The notes under the pieces: model-generated
The model's database searches: none
Told to the model about the DNA's origin: nothing
The model's input: only the letters and a program-made list of their open reading frames with translations
Assembly (NCBI RefSeq): GCF_900101265.1
Contig: NZ_FMZS01000014.1
Coordinates: forward strand, 62,001-126,000
Reading direction: 5' to 3'
DNA: 64,000 nucleotides
DNA from: Massilia sp. PDC64
GTDB taxonomy: Bacteria; Pseudomonadota; Gammaproteobacteria; Burkholderiales; Burkholderiaceae_D
In this document: one piece after another, positions 43,131 to 51,563 of the stretch
How the letters are laid out: each line of letters begins with the position of its first letter
Numbering within the stretch: position 1 is the stretch's first letter
Made by a program: the position numbers and the translations under genes

Positions 43131-43143
43131 GGAAAATTACCGC
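43113..43143. promoter_or_regulatory. Inverted repeat overlapping the cox promoter
   Basis: GCGGTAATTTT (43113-43123) and AAAATTACCGC (43133-43143), perfect 11-bp arms, 9-bp spacer. It covers the spacer and -35 region of the promoter, the place where a repressor or a class II activator would bind. The T-poor flank argues against a terminator for bioC. Confidence 0.68.
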
Positions 43144-43167
43144 GATCGTATACAGGATGCATGGACC

Positions 43168-44052
43168 TTACCGTGGCTTGGGCGGCTGGAACCGTACGAT
43201 CGCCTCGCCCGCGGCCGTCGTTTTCGGTGCCGGGCGGAACGCGTGGCCGTAGATGACTTCGAACGTCAGCCCCAGCTTGCCGTCCGCGCGGCGCCCCGCT
43301 TCCAGCGCATCGCGCATGCGCTGCCACGCCGCCCGGCCGACGAGGCCGCGGCGGCGCGTCGCCAGCGGGTTGCCGCCGAACGCGCGCACGTCGGCCAGCA
43401 GCTTGTCGGCCGTGTCATACGTCACCGTGATCTGTTCCATGTCCATGACGGGTGTCGTGAACCCCGCCTCCACGAGCTGGTCGCCGAAGTCGTGCATGTC
43501 GACGAACGGCAGCGTGTGCGGGGTCTCGTCCATCGCCGCGAACGCGGCACGCAGTTCGCGGAACGTGTCCGGACCGAAATTCGAGAACATCAGCAAACCA
43601 TCCACGCGCAGCACGCGACGCCACTCGGCGAACACGCGATCCGGTTGAGGATGCCAGTGCAATGCCAGGTTCGACCAGACCAGGTCAAGCGAGTTCGGGC
43701 CGAACGGCAGGTTACCGAAGTCGCCGCAAACGAGATCGATGCCGGCCTTGGCCGGGAGCAAACGGCTCAGCAGGGACCGGGGCGACTGGGTGGCGGCCGC
43801 GGCGATCGCCAGCATGGCCGGCACGGCGTCCAGGCCGAGCACCTGCGCGGCCGGGTAGCGCTTCTGCAGTTCGGCAATGTCGACACCGGTGCCGCAGCCG
43901 GCGTCGAGCACCTGGCGCGGCGACGTCTTGACGAGCGTGAGGCGGTCGAACATGCGGCCGGCGATCTCGCGCCGCAGGAAATCGGACGGGGCGACCCGGG
44001 CGGGGTCGGCGAACAGCTGGCGCACGCGGACCGGGTCGATCGGGGCGCTCAT
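43168..44052 (-). CDS. bioC: Malonyl-ACP O-methyltransferase (BioC-like)
   Basis: 294 residues (an ATG at 44079 adds nine). Class I methyltransferase: motif I VLDAGCGTGVDIAELQKRYP, motif II/III VCGDFGNLPFGPNSLDLVWS, motif LALHWHPQPDRVFAEWRRVL and FSNFGPDTFRELRAAFA typical of BioC. BioC methylates the malonyl carboxyl to start biotin synthesis. No other biotin gene is adjacent. It is divergent from comF (86 bp). The family also includes other small-molecule methyltransferases, so the exact role needs caution. Confidence 0.8.
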   Translation of the reverse strand: MSAPIDPVRVRQLFADPARVAPSDFLRREIAGRMFDRLTLVKTSPRQVLDAGCGTGVDIAELQKRYPAAQVLGLDAVPAMLAIAAAATQSPRSLLSRLLPAKAGIDLVCGDFGNLPFGPNSLDLVWSNLALHWHPQPDRVFAEWRRVLRVDGLLMFSNFGPDTFRELRAAFAAMDETPHTLPFVDMHDFGDQLVEAGFTTPVMDMEQITVTYDTADKLLADVRAFGGNPLATRRRGLVGRAAWQRMRDALEAGRRADGKLGLTFEVIYGHAFRPAPKTTAAGEAIVRFQPPKPR

Positions 44053-44137
44053 CTTCGAAGGGGATTGGGGTGAAACCATGATGGGACTGCGGCGAATGGG
44101 ATAATGGCGGGAGTGTACATGATGGGCAGACATCGCG

Positions 44138-44953
44138 ATGACGACCCGTTATTTGTCCCTGCGCCATTGGCTGCGCGTGCTGATGCCGTCGACGTGCGCC
44201 CTGTGCGGGGGCGGCTGCGACGATGTCGTGTGCGATGCATGCCGCGAGGCATATGCGGCGGTGCAGCGGATGCGCTGCGCGCAATGCGCAAACCCGATAG
44301 CACAAATACCGTCGCTCCCGCGCAGGCGGGAGCCTAAGTTGGCGCTGCCGACGGCGCAGGCGACATTGGATCCCCGCCTGCGCGGGGACGACGTTTGTGA
44401 AGGTGCAAACATTTGCGGCACGTGCCTGAGCACACCACCCGCCTTCGACGCCACCGTCGCCGCCGTCGATTACGCGATTCCGCTCGACCAGCTCGTGCTT
44501 CAATTAAAATTCGGCGCCCGCCTCGCGCTCGCGCCCTGGTTCGCGCGCCAGATCCGCGACGCCGTGCTGGCCCGGCCGGGCCTGCCGCTGCCGGATTTGC
44601 TGTGTCCGGTCCCGCTGGGGCCGGGCCGGCTCGTCGAACGCGGCTTCAACCAGGCGCTGGAAATCGCGCGGCCCCTGGCGGCGGCACTCGGGGTAGCATG
44701 TCATCCGGCACTGGCGCTGCGCACGCTCGACACGCCGGCCCAGTCGGGCGTGGCCCCGAGCGTGCGCGCGAGCAACGTGCGCGGCGCGTTCGCCGTGGAG
44801 GACCCGGACCTCGTCGAAGGACGCCACGTCGGCCTCGTCGACGACGTCATGACGAGCGGCCACACGCTGGGCGAACTGGCGGCCACTTTTAAACGGTTTG
44901 GCGCGGCACGCGTGACGAATTTTGTATTCGCCCGCACGCCCCCTCACCCGTAA
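44138..44953 (+). CDS. comF: ComF family phosphoribosyltransferase-like protein with inserted repeat
   Basis: 271 residues. An N-terminal zinc-finger region (STCALCGGGCDDVVCDACRE, MRCAQCANP, later NICGTCLSTPP) and a C-terminal PRTase domain with the PRPP loop GLVDDVMTSGHTLGELAATF. ComF acts in natural transformation. Between the third Cys pair and CGTC, residues about 58-86 are encoded by a dispersed palindromic repeat in frame (LPRRREPKLAL...DPRLRGDDV), so the zinc region is longer than normal by about 30 residues. The repeat carries no stop codon. Whether the protein remains active is unknown. Confidence 0.92.
   Translation: MTTRYLSLRHWLRVLMPSTCALCGGGCDDVVCDACREAYAAVQRMRCAQCANPIAQIPSLPRRREPKLALPTAQATLDPRLRGDDVCEGANICGTCLSTPPAFDATVAAVDYAIPLDQLVLQLKFGARLALAPWFARQIRDAVLARPGLPLPDLLCPVPLGPGRLVERGFNQALEIARPLAAALGVACHPALALRTLDTPAQSGVAPSVRASNVRGAFAVEDPDLVEGRHVGLVDDVMTSGHTLGELAATFKRFGAARVTNFVFARTPPHP
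44310..44393. repeat. Inverted pair of dispersed palindromic repeats inside comF
   Basis: The left unit (44310-44340) contains CTCCCGCGCAGGCGGGAG; the right unit (44365-44393) is an inverted relative with CCCCGCCTGCGCGGGG. Each forms its own hairpin and the two can pair with each other, like a BIME. The segment is 84 nt, a multiple of three, and is read through in comF. A solo relative lies at 37968. Confidence 0.85.
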
Positions 44954-44969
44954 CCCAAGGAGATTGATT

Positions 44970-45440
44970 TTGTTTCACGTCGTACTGGTCGAACCCGAGA
45001 TCCCGCCCAACACGGGCAACGTCATCCGCCTGTGCGCGAACACGGGGGCGCAGCTGCACCTGGTCGAGCCGCTCGGCTTCCCGCTGGACGATGCGAAGAT
45101 GCGCCGCGCCGGCCTCGACTACCACGACTACGCCACGATGAAGGTCCACAAGAACTGGGACGCGTTCCTGGCCGACACGCAGCCGGACCCCGCGCGCATG
45201 TTCGCCATGACGACGCACGGCTCGTCGCCGTTCGCGGATGCCGCGTTCCGTCCGGGCGACGTGTTCGTGTTCGGCGCGGAGTCGCGCGGCCTGGATCCGG
45301 CCCTGCGCGAATCGTTCCCGCCGGCCCAGCGCATCCGCCTGCCGATGATGCCGGGCAACCGCAGCCTGAACCTGTCGAACACGGTGGCCGTCGTCGTCTA
45401 CGAGGCGTGGCGCCAGAACGGGTACGCGGGCGGCGCCTGA
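44970..45440 (+). CDS. trmL: tRNA (cytidine(34)-2'-O)-methyltransferase
   Basis: 156 residues, the full SPOUT family length. Motifs: VLVEPEIPPNTGNVIRLCAN at the start, FVFGAESRGLDPAL in the middle and RLPMMPGNRSLNLSNTVAVV forming the trefoil knot that binds SAM. It methylates the wobble base of leucine tRNAs. The start is a TTG at 44970 with AAGGAG 7 nt upstream; no closer ATG fits. It follows comF by 16 bp. Confidence 0.95.
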   Translation: MFHVVLVEPEIPPNTGNVIRLCANTGAQLHLVEPLGFPLDDAKMRRAGLDYHDYATMKVHKNWDAFLADTQPDPARMFAMTTHGSSPFADAAFRPGDVFVFGAESRGLDPALRESFPPAQRIRLPMMPGNRSLNLSNTVAVVVYEAWRQNGYAGGA

Positions 45441-45447
45441 CACCGCC

Positions 45448-46383
45448 TCAGGCGGCGTCGAACGATTTCCGGTAGCGCCCGGGCGACACGCCCACCAGCC
45501 GCGTGAAGGCGGTCCGGAACGTCACCGGCGAATTGAAGCCGCACCGGTCCGACACGTGATCGACCGACAGACGCGTCGACTCGAGCAATGCCTTCGCCTG
45601 GTCGATGGCCAGCGCCAGCAGGAATTTCTGCGGCGACGCGCCCAATTCGGCCTGGAACCGGCGCGTGAGCGTCCGCACGCTGACGCCGGCACGGCGCGCG
45701 AGAATCGCGACGTTGAGTTCGCCGATGGCCTGCGTCCGCGCCCATTCCGCCAGCGGCGCCAGGCTGCCGTCGCGGGGTAGCGGTCTGCCTTTCACGAACT
45801 GGGCTTGGCCGCCGTCGCGCACGAGCGGCACGAGCGCGAGCCGGGCCGCGTCGGCGGCGGCCGCGCTGCCGAGATCGCACCGGATGAGGTGCAGGCACAG
45901 GTCGAGGCCCGCCGTCGCGCCGGCCGACGTGAACACGTTGCCGTCCGCGACGTACAGCACGTTCGGCATCACCGTGATGCCGGGCCAGGCTTTGGCAAAC
46001 GCGTCGACCGCGGCCCAGTGCGTCGTCGCGCGGCGGCCTTCCAGGACCCCGGCCGCGGCGAGCAGGAACGCGCCGCTGCAGATCGACACGATGCGCACGC
46101 CACGGCGCGCCGCCGCCGCAATCCAGGCGATGACCCGGTCCGATACGGCCGCGGGATCGTGGACGCCCGGCACGACGAGCGTGTCGGCGTCGATGCCGTC
46201 GGCGATCGTCGGGCCGGCCTTGAGCGTGAAGTGGCCGGCATGCACCTCGACGTCCTCGCCGACCACCCGGACGTCGTACGCAGGCTTGCCGTGGCGGTCG
46301 ACGACACGGGCAAACGTCTCGAGCGGCATGGCGAGATCGAACGGGATGACGCCGTGCGGCGCGAGTATGGCGATGCGGTGCAT
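45448..46383 (-). CDS. GlxA family transcriptional regulator (DJ-1/PfpI + AraC HTH)
   Basis: 311 residues. The N-terminal DJ-1/PfpI-like domain (IAILAPHGVIPFDLAMPLET, later RIVSICSGAFLLAAAGVLEG with a Cys in the nucleophile elbow) is joined to a C-terminal AraC double HTH from about 205 (LNVAILARRAGVSVRTLTRR, then VSDRCGFNSPVTFRTAFTR). Ends in LVGVSPGRYRKSF. Such regulators control degradation of amino compounds or stress genes. ATG 46383 is preceded by AAAGACTTCCC. It is convergent with trmL (7-bp gap). Confidence 0.92.
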   Translation of the reverse strand: MHRIAILAPHGVIPFDLAMPLETFARVVDRHGKPAYDVRVVGEDVEVHAGHFTLKAGPTIADGIDADTLVVPGVHDPAAVSDRVIAWIAAAARRGVRIVSICSGAFLLAAAGVLEGRRATTHWAAVDAFAKAWPGITVMPNVLYVADGNVFTSAGATAGLDLCLHLIRCDLGSAAAADAARLALVPLVRDGGQAQFVKGRPLPRDGSLAPLAEWARTQAIGELNVAILARRAGVSVRTLTRRFQAELGASPQKFLLALAIDQAKALLESTRLSVDHVSDRCGFNSPVTFRTAFTRLVGVSPGRYRKSFDAA

Positions 46384-46505
46384 GGGAAGTCTTTCATGGG
46401 GTCGACGAGAATGGCCGGAATCCATCAAAAGATGTCATCAGGCCATCTACCGCCGCCGTACTTTATCACTGAAAATTCCCGTCTGTCATACAACCAGGAC
46501 ATCCC

Positions 46506-46799
46506 ATGGAACATTTCCCACGCCGGTATCCCGGCACCCTGCGTGTCGCCGCCCTGGCGGAGGGCACGACCCTGTTGCTGCTCGTCCTCGTCGCCGTGCC
46601 AGTCAAACATGTGTGGGGCGAACCAGGCCTCGTCAGGATCGTCGGACCGCTGCACGGCGTGGCGTTCCTCGGCTACGTGTGGTCGCTGATGCAGGCGCGC
46701 AGCCTGTACGGCTGGCCGCCGCGGTGGACGGCCGCCGCGCTGGCCGCCAGCGTCGTTCCGTTCGGTACGTTTTTCGTGTTGAGGAAGTTTCGGCGATGA
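46506..46799 (+). CDS. DUF3817 small membrane protein
   Basis: 97 residues with three helices: LAEGTTLLLLVLVAVPVKHV, IVGPLHGVAFLGYVWSLMQA and a C-terminal one (LAASVVPFGTFFVLRKF). The conserved AEG...E and PLHG motifs identify the DUF3817 family, whose function is unknown. Its stop overlaps the start of the CopD-like gene (ATGA), so the two are coupled. Confidence 0.83.
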   Translation: MEHFPRRYPGTLRVAALAEGTTLLLLVLVAVPVKHVWGEPGLVRIVGPLHGVAFLGYVWSLMQARSLYGWPPRWTAAALAASVVPFGTFFVLRKFRR

Positions 46800-47221
46800 T
46801 CTACCTGTGGCTGAAAGCCCTGCACGTCGTGGGCGTCATCGTCTTCACGAGCGGCCTGCTGATGCAGTCGTACGTCCTGCGCCTCTACCGGGATTTGCCC
46901 GTGCCGCGGATGCCGGACGAAAAGCGGTTGCTGTCCCGGTGCAGGCAATGGGATGCCCGCGTGACGGTGCCCGCGCTGGCACTCGCATGGATCTGCGGAC
47001 TCGCCGCAGCCCTGTATGCGGGGCTGTTCGCGACGGCGTGGCTGAAGGTCAAGCTGCTGGCCGTCGTCGCGCTGTCGGCGTTGCACGGCGTGCAGTCCGG
47101 CGAACTGCGCCGCCTCGCGGAGAACGTGTCCGTCACGGGCAAGCCGGGCGGACGCCCGCCCGCGGTCCTGCTCGGGCTGGTCGCGTGTGCGGTGGCACTG
47201 GCCGTGCTGAAGCCGTTTTGA
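46796..47221 (+). CDS. CopD/HemJ-like membrane protein
   Basis: 141 residues with four helices, starting MIYLWLKALHVVGVIVFTSG, where the His in KALHV is a conserved heme-ligand-type residue of the CopD/UPF0093 superfamily. Related proteins include protoporphyrinogen oxidase HemJ and copper-resistance CopD. No HemJ-specific motif was confirmed, so function is open. It is coupled to DUF3817 by a 4-nt overlap. Confidence 0.78.
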   Translation: MIYLWLKALHVVGVIVFTSGLLMQSYVLRLYRDLPVPRMPDEKRLLSRCRQWDARVTVPALALAWICGLAAALYAGLFATAWLKVKLLAVVALSALHGVQSGELRRLAENVSVTGKPGGRPPAVLLGLVACAVALAVLKPF

Positions 47222-47227
47222 ACGGCG

Positions 47228-47710
47228 TCAGCCGCCGTATTGCCGGATCTTCGCAACGAGTTTCGTGGTCGAGCGGTCGTGCGCGAAATCGATCGCGACG
47301 GCCTTGCCGCCGTAGGCGATCACTTCCTTCCCTTCCGGGATCTCGCTCATGACGTAGTCGCCGCCCTTGGCATAGATGTCGGGGCGGGCTTCCTGGACGA
47401 CTTCCAGCGCCGTGTCCTCGTCGAATTCCACGACGAGGCTGACGGATTCCAGCGCGGCCAGCACGGCCATGCGGTCGGCCAGCGTGTTCAGGGGGCGGTC
47501 GTCGCCCTTGCCCAGGCGTTTCACGGACGCGTCCGTGTTGACGGCGACGACGAGCGACGCGCCCAGTTCGCGGGCCTGGGCGAGATACGTCACGTGGCCG
47601 CGGTGCAGGATGTCGAACACGCCGTTCGTCAGCACGACGGGTTTCGGCAGGTCGGCGATGCGTTGCGGCAAGGTGGCGCGGGTGCAGAGTTTTTGTTCGA
47701 AGGTAGGCAT
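47228..47710 (-). CDS. rfaE2: D-glycero-beta-D-manno-heptose 1-phosphate adenylyltransferase
   Basis: 160 residues, a stand-alone nucleotidyltransferase of the HldE C-terminal type. The cytidylyltransferase motif VLTNGVFDILHRGHVTYLAQ (HxGH-type), the ISSTTK-like DRSTTKLVAKIR and the loop IYAKGGDYVMSEIPEG are clear. It activates heptose phosphate with ATP for LPS inner core synthesis. In many gammaproteobacteria this domain is fused to the kinase; here it is separate, as in Burkholderiales. Start at 47710 rather than 47719. Confidence 0.93.
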   Translation of the reverse strand: MPTFEQKLCTRATLPQRIADLPKPVVLTNGVFDILHRGHVTYLAQARELGASLVVAVNTDASVKRLGKGDDRPLNTLADRMAVLAALESVSLVVEFDEDTALEVVQEARPDIYAKGGDYVMSEIPEGKEVIAYGGKAVAIDFAHDRSTTKLVAKIRQYGG

Positions 47711-47720
47711 GGCGTGCATT

Positions 47721-48908
47721 TTAACTTGCCGCCGGCGGTTCCTCTTCCGGCTCGTCGACGAGCATCGACAGCTCGGCCGGCTTGGCCGCGCCGCCTTCGC
47801 CCGGTGCCTTGCGTTCTCCCGACAACTTGATCTGCAGGCGCAGGCCGTTCGCGGAATCGGCGTTGCGGATCGCTTCGTCGTAGCTGATGTAGCCCTTGTT
47901 GTAGAGCTCGAACAACGCCTGGTCGAACGTGCACATGCCCAGCTCGCGCGACTTGTGCATGATCTCCTTGATGCTCTGGAAATTGCCTTTCAGGATCATC
48001 TCGCCGATCGTCGGCGTGTTCAGCAGGATCTCGATGGCGGCCTTGCGCCCCTTCCCATCTTCCGTGCGGATCAGGCGTTGCGAGACGATGGCGCGCAGGT
48101 TCGACGACAAGTCCATCAGCAACTGGTTGCGACGCTCTTCCGGGAAGAAGTTGATGATGCGGTCCATCGTCTGGTTCGCGTTGTTCGCGTGCAGCGTCCC
48201 CAGGCACAAGTGTCCCGTTTCGGCGAACGCGATCGCGTGTTCCATCGTTTCCGTGTCGCGGATCTCGCCGATCAGGATCACGTCCGGCGCCTGGCGCAGC
48301 GTGTTCTTCAGCGCGTTGTGCCACGACAGCGTGTCGACGCCCACTTCGCGGTGCGTGACGAGGCAGTTCTTGTTCTTGTGCACGTATTCGACGGGATCCT
48401 CGACCGTGATGATGTGGCCCGCCGAGTTGCTGTTGCGGTAATCGATCATCGCCGCCAAGGTCGTCGACTTGCCGGAGCCCGTGCCGCCGACGACGAGGAC
48501 GAGGCCCCGCTTCGTCATCACGACGTCTTTCAGCACCTCGGGCAGGTCGAGTTTTTCGAAGTTCGGGATTTCCGATGCAATGGTTCGCACGACCATGCCC
48601 ACGCTCTGCTGTTGCACGAACACGTTCACGCGGAAGCGGCACACACCCGGCAGGGAGATCGCGAAATTGCATTCCATCTCGGCCTCGAACTCGGCCCGCT
48701 GCCGCTCGTTCATCAGGGAGAGCGACAGCGCGCGCGTGATGTCGCCCGTCAGGCGCTGCTGGCTCAGGGGTTTCATCGCGCCCTGGTGCTTCATGCTGGG
48801 CGGGAAATCGGCCGAGATGAACAGGTCGGAGCCGCCCTGCTGGTGCATCACCGTGAGCAGCTTGTGCATATAGGCCTGGGCTTCCGCCGGGCCGAAGGTC
48901 GAAGACAT
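47721..48908 (-). CDS. pilU: Type IV pilus retraction ATPase PilU
   Basis: 395 residues. Walker A in VGGTGSGKSTTL near residue 141, the Asp box in TVEDPVEYVH, Walker B in APDVILIGEIRDTETMEH and the His box in GHLCLGTLHANNANQ. The overall layout is PilT/PilU, with a C-terminal extension past the motor core rich in Pro/Glu (EPEEEPPAAS), which favours PilU. It assists pilus retraction in twitching and DNA uptake. It starts close to the divergent oxyR gene. Consistent with comF nearby, but it is a separate unit. Confidence 0.93.
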   Translation of the reverse strand: MSSTFGPAEAQAYMHKLLTVMHQQGGSDLFISADFPPSMKHQGAMKPLSQQRLTGDITRALSLSLMNERQRAEFEAEMECNFAISLPGVCRFRVNVFVQQQSVGMVVRTIASEIPNFEKLDLPEVLKDVVMTKRGLVLVVGGTGSGKSTTLAAMIDYRNSNSAGHIITVEDPVEYVHKNKNCLVTHREVGVDTLSWHNALKNTLRQAPDVILIGEIRDTETMEHAIAFAETGHLCLGTLHANNANQTMDRIINFFPEERRNQLLMDLSSNLRAIVSQRLIRTEDGKGRKAAIEILLNTPTIGEMILKGNFQSIKEIMHKSRELGMCTFDQALFELYNKGYISYDEAIRNADSANGLRLQIKLSGERKAPGEGGAAKPAELSMLVDEPEEEPPAAS

Positions 48909-49053
48909 AGGAGATGCCTCATTGTTAACGCAAGGCAACATCGCCTGCCCGGCCATTATATCCATGGCTTTACCGGTAAAATAGTGACAGACTGCTTAAA
49001 AGGCAGGCAAACGTGTCTTCGAGAACACGGCCGGTAAATAACACTCCGATCCC

Positions 49054-49998
49054 ATGACACTGACCGAACTGAAATACATCGTCGCCGTCGCACGCGCCCG
49101 CCATTTCGGGCATGCGGCCGAAGCCTGCTTCGTCGCCCAGCCCACGCTGTCCGTCGCCATCAAGAAACTGGAGGACGAACTCGGCGTGACGCTGTTCGAA
49201 CGGGGCGGCTCGGAAGTGTCCGTGACGCCGCTGGGCGCGCAGATCGTGGCCCAGGCCGAACGCGTGCTCGAACAGACGGCCGCCATCAAGGAACTGGCCA
49301 AGCAGAACAAGGACCCGCTGTCCGGGCCGCTGCGCCTGGGCGTGATCTATACGGTGGGGCCTTACCTGCTGCCGCCGCTCGTGAAAAACCTGATCGAGCA
49401 CGTGCCGCAGATGCCGCTCGTGCTGCAGGAGAATTTCACCGTCAAGCTGCTCGACCTGCTGCGCCAGGGCGAGCTGGACGCCGCGATCATGGCCCTGCCG
49501 CTGCCGGAACACGGCATGGCCGTGCAGGCGCTGTACGACGAACCGTTCGTCGTCGCGATGCCGAAGAACCACCCGTGGTCGACGCGCACCGAGATCGCGG
49601 CCGAGGACCTCAAGAGCGAGACGATGCTGCTGCTGGGTACCGGCCACTGCTTCCGCGACCAGGTGCTCGAAGTCTGCCCCGAGATGGCACGCTTCTCTTC
49701 GTCGCCAGGCAACGGCATGCAGCGCACGTTCGAGGGCTCGTCGCTGGAGACGATCCGGCACATGGTCGCGAGCGGCATCGGCCTGACCGTGCTGCCGCGT
49801 GCGTCTGTGCCGGACATGAAGGATCCGAACGGCATGCTGACCTTCGTCCCGTTCAAGGACCCGGCCCCGTCGCGCCGCGTCGTGATCGTGTGGCGCAAGA
49901 GTTTTACGCGCCGCGCGGCCATCGATGCGGTGGTGAAGGCCGTGGCCGATTGCGGGCTGCCCGGCGTCGAGATGGTCACGCTCCAGGCCGCGGCCTGA
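49054..49998 (+). CDS. oxyR: OxyR, peroxide-sensing LysR regulator
   Basis: 314 residues. The LysR HTH is MTLTELKYIVAVARARHFGH and VAQPTLSVAIKKLEDELGVTLFE (split for length). The redox centre LGTGHCFRDQVLEVCPE has Cys199 and Cys208, exactly the disulfide pair of E. coli OxyR. It activates catalase, alkyl hydroperoxide reductase and related genes. It is divergent from pilU; no catalase gene is adjacent. Its 3' end overlaps the convergent hypothetical gene by 23 nt. Confidence 0.96.
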   Translation: MTLTELKYIVAVARARHFGHAAEACFVAQPTLSVAIKKLEDELGVTLFERGGSEVSVTPLGAQIVAQAERVLEQTAAIKELAKQNKDPLSGPLRLGVIYTVGPYLLPPLVKNLIEHVPQMPLVLQENFTVKLLDLLRQGELDAAIMALPLPEHGMAVQALYDEPFVVAMPKNHPWSTRTEIAAEDLKSETMLLLGTGHCFRDQVLEVCPEMARFSSSPGNGMQRTFEGSSLETIRHMVASGIGLTVLPRASVPDMKDPNGMLTFVPFKDPAPSRRVVIVWRKSFTRRAAIDAVVKAVADCGLPGVEMVTLQAAA

Positions 49999-50503
49999 CG
50001 CGCGCGGGCAAGACCGGCGCGGCCACGGTGGGCGCTGCGTCCGTGTCGCCCATCCGGATGCCAGCACCGCCGCATGGCCCCGCCTGTTTCCCGGACAGGG
50101 CGCCGATCAGTTCCGTGCCCCGGAGCGGCACCGACGCCATCGGCGCGCACCGCACCGCATCCCACGTCGTACCGGCCAGCTTGAATTCGACGGCGCGCAC
50201 GCCATAGACGCGGCCGCCCTGCTCCAGCGCGACCATGGCGGTGCCGCCATTCACGACCCCGAGCACGAAGCGGCGGCGCGGCATGCTGTCGTCGCTGGCC
50301 TCGGTCTCATTGAAGTCGCCGCCCCGGTCGGCAATGCCCGCGATGCCGAGTCCCACGCCCAGCAGCGCCTGGATGCCGGCCGGGAGCTCGCGCAGCGACC
50401 GTGCCTCCGTCCACCCACCCTGCTCCACCTGCCCGCCAGCCTGCGCGAGCGCACTGCTTCCAAGCCCGATTCCGGCTGCCAGCACCATCGTCAAGAACCG
50501 CAT
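49976..50503 (-). CDS. Exported hypothetical protein
   Basis: 175 residues with a clear signal peptide (MRFLTMVLAAGIGLGSSALA). No known domain is recognised. The mature part has PAGIQALLGVGLGIAGIADR, a basic stretch SMPRRRFVLGVV and a Pro-rich C-terminus (PARVRPRPGA). ATG 50503 has GGAGA 6 nt upstream; an ATG at 50509 is too close to it. It overlaps the end of oxyR on the other strand by 23 nt and is divergent from ubiA with a 167-bp gap. Confidence 0.6.
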   Translation of the reverse strand: MRFLTMVLAAGIGLGSSALAQAGGQVEQGGWTEARSLRELPAGIQALLGVGLGIAGIADRGGDFNETEASDDSMPRRRFVLGVVNGGTAMVALEQGGRVYGVRAVEFKLAGTTWDAVRCAPMASVPLRGTELIGALSGKQAGPCGGAGIRMGDTDAAPTVAAPVLPARVRPRPGA

Positions 50504-50670
50504 ATGCATTCTCCTTGTCCCGAAGCCGGCATCGTAAAGCGCGCACGTGCGCCATGCCTTGTGCATCGTCGACGTGCGCATGATCGCTTCGTATCGTCCT
50601 GCGCCGTACAGCCGGGCGCGCCCCGACAGGCTACAATCCTGACCTTGCAGATTTTCAATTCGAACGAACC

Positions 50671-51525
50671 ATGAACAAGCTGGCGCTTTATTTCCGCCTG
50701 GTCCGGGGCCACAAGCCCATCGGCATCCTGCTGCTGCTGTGGCCCACGCTGTGGGCCCTGTGGATGGCATCGAACGGCCATCCCGATCCGATGATCCTCG
50801 CCATCTTCATCGTGGGCACGGCGCTCATGCGGTCAAGCGGCTGCGCGATCAACGACTACGCCGACCGCGACTTCGACCGCCACGTCAAGCGCACCGTCGA
50901 CCGCCCGCTGACCAGCGGCCGCATCAAGGGTTGGGAAGCGCTGATGGTGGCGGCCGTGCTCGCGATCGTCTCGTTCCTGCTGATCCTGCCGCTGAACACG
51001 CTGACGAAGCAGTTGTCCGTCGTGGCCGTGATCGTCGCGGGCAGCTATCCGTATTTCAAGCGCTTCTTCGCACTGCCGCAGGCCTACCTCGGTATCGCGT
51101 TCGGCTTCGGCATCCCGATGGCCTTCGCGGCCGTGCAGAACCACGTCCCGACCGTGGCGTGGTGGCTGCTGGTCGCCAACGTGTTCTGGTCGCTGGCCTA
51201 CGACACCGAATATGCGATGGTCGACCGCGACGACGACCTCGTCATCGGCATCCGCACGTCCGCCATCACGTTCGGCCGCTACGACGTGGCCGCGATCATG
51301 GTGTGTTATGCGGCGACGCTCGGCATCGACCTCGTGTGCGGCTGGTCGCTGGGCCTGCGCTGGTGGTTCGTAGCGGGGATTCTTGTTGCAGCGGGGATGG
51401 CCGTCTACCACTACACCCTGATCCGCGGCCGCGACCGCATGAAGTGTTTTGCCGCCTTCAACCATAACAACTGGTTGGGTGCGGCCGTGTTTGCTGGCGT
51501 CGCGCTAGACTATGCATTAGGATAA
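50671..51525 (+). CDS. ubiA: 4-hydroxybenzoate octaprenyltransferase
   Basis: 284 residues with nine membrane helices. The first prenyl-diphosphate motif is in CAINDYADRDFDRHVKRTVD (NDxxDxxxD), the second in AYDTEYAMVDRDDDLVIGIR (DxxxD). It attaches the isoprenoid tail to 4-hydroxybenzoate in ubiquinone synthesis. No other ubi gene is adjacent. Start MNKLALYFRLVRGHKPIGIL. The next gene begins 39 bp further. Confidence 0.96.
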   Translation: MNKLALYFRLVRGHKPIGILLLLWPTLWALWMASNGHPDPMILAIFIVGTALMRSSGCAINDYADRDFDRHVKRTVDRPLTSGRIKGWEALMVAAVLAIVSFLLILPLNTLTKQLSVVAVIVAGSYPYFKRFFALPQAYLGIAFGFGIPMAFAAVQNHVPTVAWWLLVANVFWSLAYDTEYAMVDRDDDLVIGIRTSAITFGRYDVAAIMVCYAATLGIDLVCGWSLGLRWWFVAGILVAAGMAVYHYTLIRGRDRMKCFAAFNHNNWLGAAVFAGVALDYALG

Positions 51526-51563
51526 TATTGTCCACATATCAATTCATAACGAGAGGTTCCCCC

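Larger units (their letters stand above)
42765..43167. other. Non-coding interval upstream of the cox operon
   Basis: About 400 bp without a credible gene. It holds a minus-strand promoter (43101-43130), a perfect inverted repeat overlapping it (43113-43143), and a leader of about 330 nt with two perfect stem-loops (42987-43017 and 42841-42858). Short frames in it have no recognisable domains. Confidence 0.75.

Noticed and set aside
43113..43143. The inverted repeat as a terminator of bioC
   Set aside because: It has no T-tract after it on the minus strand and it overlaps a consensus promoter pointing to ctaC, so an operator is more likely.
43074..43256. Small plus-strand frame of 60 codons in the cox leader
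   Set aside because: No ribosome-binding site, overlaps bioC in antisense, and no recognisable sequence.
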